Assembly: GCF_032854445.1 (NCBI RefSeq)
Contig: NC_088302.1
Span: 5,329,338-5,393,337, forward strand
Source of the DNA: Liolophura sinensis
Taxonomy: Eukaryota; Mollusca; Polyplacophora; Chitonida; Chitonidae
Direction: 5' to 3'
DNA length: 64,000 bases
The notes under the pieces were generated by a model. The model was given only the letters and a program-made list of their open reading frames with translations, was not told the origin of the DNA and did no database searches. The first letter of the stretch is position 1, and the number at the start of each line of letters is the position of its first letter. The position numbers and the translations under genes are program-made. Below are positions 12,201 through 21,200 of the stretch, piece by piece.

Positions 12201-15200
12201 TGTACCGTCTTCCTTGAGATTACATCTTTCATATGCTTGGGTGCCATGCTTTTTACAGCAGCGACATCGAAAGCAAGGTTTGTGCATTACGTCACTTGAT
12301 TTGACAGATCTGTTCGCCTAGATTTGAGGGAGATCTGCACGCCTAACTGTCAGTTACTTGACCCCGTGTGGCGAGGATTAGCAACCAGAGCTGCTAAGTG
12401 CCATGCAGTGTAATCAAACTGGTGGAGAGGTAATCACTCTGTTCTGTCAACTTGCCGCCAACTGAAATCGCGTGAAACTTCAGGCAAAGACCAGATGTGA
12501 GGAGTGAACATATATACATCTCGGATACCTCAATAGGAGCCATCTGTTCGTCATATTCATGCAGAGACTCTCGAGAGGCAGCAAACTTCTGTTCCGTCTC
12601 TGCCAAGTCACCAGCTATCTGGGAAATAAAACACAAACACACAAGGGATAAAGGAATCTCTAAATGTCAGTTTCAAACATCCTCACTGATAATGACTGTT
12701 TCAGTCTGAGTTTTAAAATGCAGGTGTAAAAACATTTTTCGTTGAATTTCACACTTCCTTCATGCAGGTGTCTACAAGCTTTTTTGTTCTACTTTTACAT
12801 GAGACATGACGTCACACATACGCAGCTTTGAAATATCTACATCATCTGCAATGGCTTAAGATTGTTGTTGATTGATCTAAAATGCGTGACCTCTATGGAG
12901 GAAGGAAAACATAACGGCAGCATGAAATATGCCGTTTTTGCCCCATTTTCTTCATTTTTTGGGGGTAGGATGGGCTTTTAACACCTTCATCTATTTGTTT
13001 GATGTGTAATACGATATCGCTGAACCTTGTTTTGTACCTCGTTAAATCGCATTCTCAGGATTTCTCAGGCTCCAGCAGTGTTAAACCTTTAAGCAACATG
13101 GTCAACAGAACCTCCTCTCTGTTTTTTCAATTTTGACAACTTCATGCAATCATTACCAAACCTTAGTTATGACACAGTTTTCTATCAGAGAGCTGGTTAC
13201 CAGCACCTGCCTCTCACCTGAGCTGCCTTCTCCTTGTTCTGTCTTAGGTACTTCATTTCAGCTCTGTACTCCTTCAGCACTATGTCCTACAAAACAAAAG
13301 GGATATCGCATGAAACTTCATCACTGTGTCCTACAAAACAGATGGGATATCGCATGAAACTTCATCACTGTGTCCTACAAAACAGATGGGATATCGCATG
13401 AAATTTCATCCCTGTGTCCTACAAAACAGATGGGATATCGCATGAAACTTCATAACTGTGGCCTACAAAACAGAAGGGATAACTCCCAAGAACTTGTGTT
13501 CTTGCAGGCAGGCTATTTCCATGCCATGTAAATATAACGGTGGCGGAAGTGCCTTATTTTTGGATACATTTATATGAATGCATTTCGTCTCACTAATATT
13601 AAGGGACAAGTGGATAGCTGTCAGCAAATCGAATATTTTAAGCAACTCTACGGACATAGTGAATACAGCCTCAGCGCTTCTGGGTGCATAAGTGCAGACG
13701 TTTGCATCATCAGCAAATAATGTAAAATCCAGAGTATCTGATGATGCTGTGATGTGATTAATGTACAGTAAAAATAATACAGGACCAAGAATGCAGCCCA
13801 GGGGAACACCACAGTCTACCTTAGGGCCTTTTGACATATTTCCTGCAAGGTGTACTGATTGGGATTGCCCAGATAGATAGCTCTCGAACCCTTGAGTGCT
13901 TTGAGCTCGAAACCCATAGTATTCAAGTTTTTGTAAAAGGTTTTCGTGGTTGAAAGTACCAAAGCTTTTGACAGGAAAGGCACGACAGAAAGTTGTTTGG
14001 CGTCTTTGGCAGCTACAAGGTAGTTGTACAGAGTGCAAGCTCTACGTGGGTAGTAGAGCGCCCAGTTTTAAAACCAAATTGGTTGTGCGAAATGTCACTG
14101 GCTGTCAGAAAATCATTCATCATGTTTACAACTATTTTTTCGATTATTTTGCTCACACTAGGTAATACCGAGATAGGGTGTAATGGAACACATCAGAGAC
14201 AGAAACCTCACCTGTGACTGTTTCAGCTTTCGTATAGCCTCCAGAGCCTTCACATATCTGGTCGAAGCAAAAATCGCATCAAATTTGTCCTTCAGAGCTT
14301 TCCCTTCACTCAAAGGCCTACAAAATCGTAAAAATAATAAATCATTCATTTTGACATTGTAACCGATATAACTCTATTAATGAAATATTGGGATGCTTCG
14401 TTTCAACTTTAAAATAACTATATGTCTCAGGCTGAATTGTCGGCTAATAATATTTGTCATTCATTCAGCTATAGCAGGCAACAGTGCCCTGCTGCACAAA
14501 ACTTTTTATTTTTTTAGTAAACTACGGAAGTCAGCAATTTTGCGCATAAAGTCTACCATGAAGAGTCACTTGCAAAAATTAAGGCAAACACCAAAGTATA
14601 GTACACATGTTGATTAAGCAAAAAAAACCTTTGCTTTAGACCAGGTCTCCTTAAATCAAAATGGTCACTACTATATCACACCTATCTAAGGCACTAGTAG
14701 CTACTCAGGCAGCATTGTAAATAACGTGGACACAAACCAGTTGGAGTCTTCCTGGTGACAGAATATGACATTTTCCAGAACAGGCTTTGACACACCAAGG
14801 GAGGTAACCATCTGGTGCGAAAATAAAAACAATCAAGGCATAAATATGACATGTCACATATACTTAGACTGGGGGTGAAAATGAAACAGCAGGTTTCATC
14901 TGGCATCTGGAGAGGTGTCAATCTTTCCACCAGCCTCGGATTTCTTCAACCTGGATGCTGGTAAGTAATTTTTATATCTAGAGTGTGGCGTAAAATTCTA
15001 AGAGAGAAATAGGTTAGACGACAACAAAGTTCTAGGAATCCAAGACAACTCCTTTTTCATTCTGAATGTTTGTAAACGTTTAACTTGGAAAACTTAAAAT
15101 GGTCGCGCCAAAAAACTACATAAATATAATATTCAAGTGTAAAATGTAATGAAGTCGCCAGATATTTCTTCATTGCTTGAGGTGGCGCTAGAGTGAAGAA

Positions 15201-18200
15201 GGATCATGAGCCCTTGTTACAGCAAAAAATTTATTGTAACACGATGTATAAAATTTTACAATTTCTACAACATGTCACTCTGTGTTTAATACAGCTACAT
15301 TCTGATGTTCTGGGAAGGTACCCTTGACATAAATAAAATGGCATAGAGTCCTGCTTTAGGATGTTTCACAGGTCTCTTCAGAGCAATATTCTTGTAGTCA
15401 TGTTCAACTCATGAGAAAAACTAAAGGAGACAAGTTGTTGTTGTTGCTGTATATGCTGTTGTGTTTGGGAGTGCATACCTCTCTGTCTATCTCCAAACAT
15501 TTGGACGTAGTACTAATCTTAGATCCATCAGGTCGTAGGCGAGTGATGATACCATCCAGGGTCTTGAATGTCAGCGTCTTAGCCTAAAACACTCAGAATG
15601 ATAACAATATTAGAGCATCTTACAAGAACATAGTTCCAGCAAGGAGATTTTTGCTTAAATCTGTCAGGTGCTAGGTGAGAAAGCATCTCACAAGAACATG
15701 GTTCCTGTGATGACATTCTTGCTTTGCCCAGTATTATAGAGACATAATCCACCCAACTGCGAAAAAAAAAATGTAAAAGAAAAGACTCACCCAACAAACG
15801 GTCACAACTATATTATAAATGCAAATGTTCACTAAATACCATTCACAAATATCTTACCCTTGTATCCCTACCACTCTTCCCATCCCCGCTCCATTTATAC
15901 ACAAACTTCGTTTTCCTGCTGGGAACCCTGATAAATTCAATTCATATTTTCCCCACGTGGTCCATTCCTACAGGCCCAAATGAATTTTGCCAAGGCTTGT
16001 AATAAATGTCCACATTCTCAAGTCATTAACAGTATAAACACCATTACGATGATACTTCCACATAAAGATTGGACAAAACCTAACTGGAACACATCTGACT
16101 TACTTTCTGCTGGACGATCATGGAACGTTCCACTATGCACTGCTTGCCAGACACATCCTGGAACAGTAACTTTACTTGACCCTTAACTTCTCTCTCATTA
16201 GCCACCTAATCGAAAACATCGAAAACATAATAAAAACATAAGTTTTACAAGGTACGGTTATTATCTAAGTCCTGTAGAGCAATGTCCTTGAGGAGGCAGC
16301 CTATCCTGTAATCACTGAAGTATGATCTCAAAGCACAGATGTGGTCTTTAAACTGGGCTCGGAAAAACACTGAACTTCAATAATATGCCATTGAGGTCCT
16401 GCTCCTGTGCCCATTTGTGCGGTAACATCTTCAAGGAAACTGTCAATGTTGTTCATGATTTCACTGATACGATGTGTCCATCTGTGATATGCTATGGTTT
16501 AGTTTTCTTTCACCAAGGCATGAGTTTACTTCAATCAATTGGTTGTTGCTCACAAACCTTTGGATCATGAATAAACATGAATCCTTTACATCCAGGTGGC
16601 ATATCCCCAGTGGTGATGTACTTCAGGCATTCTATGATAGTCTACAATATAATGACAACAAGGCTTCAAAATAATGACAACACTGAAGAGAAGCAAAGTG
16701 ATTCTGTGCAAATGTTGCACACAAATTGGGAAAAAAAGAAATTCTAATTTTATGAGAAACTGAAGTAGGTATAATACTGTATTCCTCCTAGGAATGCCCA
16801 CATAATCACAGCCAATTTAAAGTCTCGCCAAAAAAAAAAAAAAAATCTGGTCATCTCTCTTCTCGAGTTGCTGAGCCAAGGGAAGGACAAGATCAACACA
16901 GAAGTACCTGCACTGATAAAACTTTAAATTGAAACCCCCTCATATAGGGCTTAAATGAAACAAAAGGGAACATACATCCCTCCCGAAAGACAACTTCTCA
17001 GCAACATATCTTGCTTTTTTTTTTGAGAAACTGAAGTCCGGGGCAGGTGCGATGTGAATACAATATTATACCTACTTCGGTTTCTCATAAAATTAGAATT
17101 TCATTTTGTGTGCCAGACTCACTTCTAAGATTTCCAATTTCATTCAGAAACTTCCGTAGGTACAATATTGTATGTTTAAAGTTAACTGTCAGTTGCCATA
17201 CTAAGGAGTTTGCTTTGAAATTATCGTGTGATGGAGTGACATAAGCGTTCCTGTAGTGAAATTTGTGGAAAGTTTTAGCTTTAGACCAGTCTGCCATTTG
17301 ACCAGTTTCCTTGTACTTTGGTTGAGGTGGGCGTTCATTGAATATGGTCGACATGATGTTTTTAACCATATGATGTTTTCCTACTCTAACTGGGACAACT
17401 TCTGCACAGAAGAGAGAAATAGCTGATCTGTGGATAATAACTGAACTGTATGTGTAACCTTTGTTATAAAGACTGGACAAAAAGTTTACTACATATGTCA
17501 CAGAGAACTGAAATGGATCAATCTGTCATTCACTACACCAGCTAACCCACTTTGCCCAGGCGTTCTTGTAAGCTGAATTTGTCCCCACCCTTCTTACTTT
17601 GGTAAGAAGGCTGGAAGATTGCTCTGGTGCACCAGCTGACCTTGCTCTTTGCCTGATATTTTCCCTGCCGCCACTTGTAGCGATTTCTCTGTCACCAGTG
17701 GGTGAGCCTGCCCCATGCATGGTGAGGTCTATATCAGAGGGTCTTGGGGGCAAGAGGATTTGGGGGTAGCATCATCCTGCCCAGAATTGCAGGGTACCAT
17801 GGCAGCCATATCAGAGTTATCATTACTAACTGGCACTTCTCCTTCCGCATTTATGCCAAACACCGACCTATGAGTGAAAAAGGGGGAAATGCATATCCTG
17901 CTTTCCTACCCATGGGATTTGCAAAGTTCTCGTCACACAGGGATCTGGTTTCCGACTCACGTAACTGTCTAGTTGAGAACTGAGACGGTTTGCTTTCATG
18001 CTCTTCATAAATGAATTGAGGGCCTGAAATACTATTGGATGTAGTTTCCATTGGCTCGATTCTGACAGACTGCATGGCTCCCAGTCTGCTTCCACATTCA
18101 GATAGGCGCTGAAATATTCCGTGATTAAGTGAATGCTCTTCCGCAGACAATATTCGTAGTGTTTTTGTCCATTCCACTATTGGCATTGAATGTGTGCCCA

Positions 18201-21200
18201 CCGTTTTGTTTGTGTGGTTTTGTTGTCCGCACGTAAATGTATGTGTACAGTGTTCAAGACTCTTTGTGAATGCTTTCACTGCAAAGGTTGCTACTATTAA
18301 CTCCAAGAGATTGGTGTGTTTCTTGCCTCCATTTAGTGACCATGCCCCACTTATCCTTTCCCGAGCATACACTGCCTCCCACCCCTTTTTCGAAGCATCT
18401 GACGTAATTATCATGTCTGGGACAGGGGAGATAATCATCCTCGCATTCCAGTCTTGAAGATGGTTTATCCACCACCTGAGCTCTGGCAACAGATGAATCA
18501 TCGTTTCATATGTTCTGTGATTCAATAATGCTTTGGTTTCTGCATTTACAGATAGCGGGAGTGGAGTGGTGCTGGTACAGGGTTCGTACAGGAATATGAA
18601 AATGAAATTCAAAGAGTTTTCCAGGAGTTTTTTGTCATTTTCAAGGCTATTTTACACATACCATGATGCAAATTATAGACTATATTTGAAGTCTGAATTA
18701 AAGATGCTTTAATTTGCATGCATGTATACTGAATAGTACGCTTGCTTTTGCTAGTAATGTCTCCCCTTCACCTCCATAATGTGACACATTCCTTGACCCA
18801 GCCTTGGATCAGTAAAAAAAATGAACGCCATATATCATTATGCAGGGCTTCCTCTGGGTCAGAATTTTTTTTAGCCCATTTTTTGTCAGTAAATAATTTA
18901 CTTCAGTAGATTTTGTAGTAAATACTATTTTTATTTAGACATGACTTGTCTCCTTCTGTAATTTGTTTTTATCTGCCTTGGTGTAGCTGCTAGAATCAGT
19001 TTGGTCTCTTCCAGCTATATCAGGAGCTTATCAAATGTTACATTTAGAACAATTGCCCTAAAAATAATTGCCCAATGCTTGGCAGCATGTTTTTCTTGTT
19101 TGAAAAAAAATCAATCCTTTTTTCAACCTATCTGTGGGATCCTAGTAAAATGTTATTTCCTCTATCAGAAAAACTTGTTACAAAATTAATTTGTAAATTC
19201 AGTTTATTTAAATGCAACATTATGATCAGTACATTGGAGTAACACAGTCTGACAGGAAAAAACCAGAAAAAAAAAAATCCCCCAAAAATAGTTTATAAAG
19301 TGGAAAAGTTAAAATTTTTCATGGGAGGCAACTTCATTTACAGGTGTAACTCTACCTTGAGTTATTTCCCTTGATATTTTTTTTTTTTTTTTTTTAACAT
19401 TTTGCAATAAAAGGCATCCCCCAAAATGCCATGATTCGCATTTGTTATTTCACAAAAATGATTTCAACCGTCATTTAATGTAAGTCGGCTTGCAACAGCC
19501 TGAACCCCCTTTGTAGATTTCTGTCGAGTAATCGCCATACAGCTGTGTTGTTGTTTTGCCGAGATAAGGCCATTTGAAATGAAAGTAAGTGGATTATTTT
19601 TATACAAAAAATGGTGAAAATCTGCTAAAAACCCAAGAAAACTCTCATGGTAGATTTCGTATAACATTTGTATTTTTTCTTAAGTAAATAAATTTGCAGC
19701 CAAAAACATTCACATTTTTTCAAATTTTATCGCCATCTAAAAAAACTGAGTGCCAGCGGAAGCCCTGAATATGGGAGAATTATCAGCAAGCTCCCAATAG
19801 ACAGACTCAGAGGTCTGCAGACAATATTTAAGTTCGGGACAAACACAGGTTTTCAAGGAGTTTCCAGGAGTATTTGTCATTTTCAAGGACTTTCAAGTAC
19901 TTGAAAATGAAACTGCATTTTCAAGCACTTTCAATGAGTTTCAAGGACTGTGCGCACCCTGCCGTAGTATTGCCAGGATTGTGGAAGTCAGTGTACCTAT
20001 TCCTGCTGCCAGGCCCCTCACAGTTGTCTTCCCTTGTGTCACAAGTGTTTGTTGTGTGATTTTCTCTACTTTCTGGGGAGATATAGACAGTGTCATTTCT
20101 ACTGAACCCTGATCATAACAAATCCGAGGCAATGTAACCTCCGTATCAGGCTGTCTGTGTTGTGCCGGTATTATAGGCGACTGATTTAACGGCAACATGT
20201 CATCCATGTACACTGACCCAGGTCAAACGGGAGGCAACTGAATTTCTGTCACACACATTTTTGCTACTCCTCGTCTAACAATCTTTGTTCCTGACACGTG
20301 TGTTGTGTCGTCTGCATGGAACTCATGTTCCAAGTCTGCCTTGGTGCCTTTGCAGTCTACATCACCTGGTAATCTGAAGATCTCATAACCCCTTGCCACT
20401 CTTTTTTTAAGAGGGTCTGCGATAACAAATGACTTACTGAACAAAATATACTGTTTGAACGTCCTGCTTCTGTGAAGCCCACACGGATAAGGGAGATCAC
20501 TTTTTTTTTTGTCACGAGACTTTAAATTGGCTGTGATTATGTAGGCAAACCTAGGAGGAATACAACATTATACCTAAGGACATTTCGAAATGAAATTTTG
20601 GTGTAGGTGATCATTCCACATTATTATCTGTGGTAATACTTTTGTATAATAACTCCCAATATGAAATATACAAATTATTTTCACAATAAATGAAAGGAAA
20701 AAAATTTATTTATTGCTTACATTCATATTTTTCCATCATTATCTGTGGTAATACCAGCTTACCATAGAGATAATATCACAATATTAAAATAAATGGCCAT
20801 AGTCAGTCATGAATGACAAATATTAATTTCAGTCTTGACACTTTGCTCATGACAATATCCTCCTATTCTTCAGACAAACATCAAACATCTTTTTAAGACA
20901 AATAGAACCTGCAGAATCAGGCAAAATGAGAAACATTAGGCATGAAAATGACTAGAGAAAAACAGGTGTTAACATGGAAGGCGCTTGCGCTTGTCCCAAG
21001 AGCGTTTAAGCGCGAGTGGGGTGTGTGTCTTAGATGGGGGCATGGCCCCACTTTCTGCTGCAGAAAATCTCTTTAAATCATAGTTGAATTTGGTGCTCAA
21101 ACAGGAAAGGAAAATATGATTTCACTGAATCTCACTTGATTACTTAATACATAAAATAAGTCAGTTTTTACAACAATTATCAAATTTTCAGTTGGTATTT

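Larger units (their letters stand above)
16736..20578 (-). mobile_element. DIRS-type tyrosine-recombinase retrotransposon relic in RAD50 intron 1
   Basis: Reading the minus strand, the order is RT C-terminal end (20213-19962), RNase H (18577-17850) and tyrosine recombinase (17753-17085), the DIRS layout. Inverted terminal repeats lie at 16761-16829 and 20514-20577, and an internal complementary region at 17054-17101 matches the low-coordinate end in inverse. There are no LTRs and no DDE integrase, which rules out Gypsy/Copia. Most of the RT, the gag region and the recombinase catalytic half are missing. The reading frames are shifted and stopped, and two TIR elements are nested inside. It is about 3.8 kb with roughly 1.4 kb of later insertion. 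Confidence 0.88.

Noticed and set aside
13463-14038. A working reverse transcriptase gene inside RAD50
   Set aside because: Only part of the RT domain is present and a frameshift separates it from its upstream part.
13950-14217. Plus-strand ORFs of 71 and 74 codons
   Set aside because: Antisense shadows of the LINE reverse-transcriptase fragment.
18194-18457. Plus-strand ORF of 87 codons
   Set aside because: Antisense of the DIRS RNase H domain, whose minus-strand reading has recognisable motifs.
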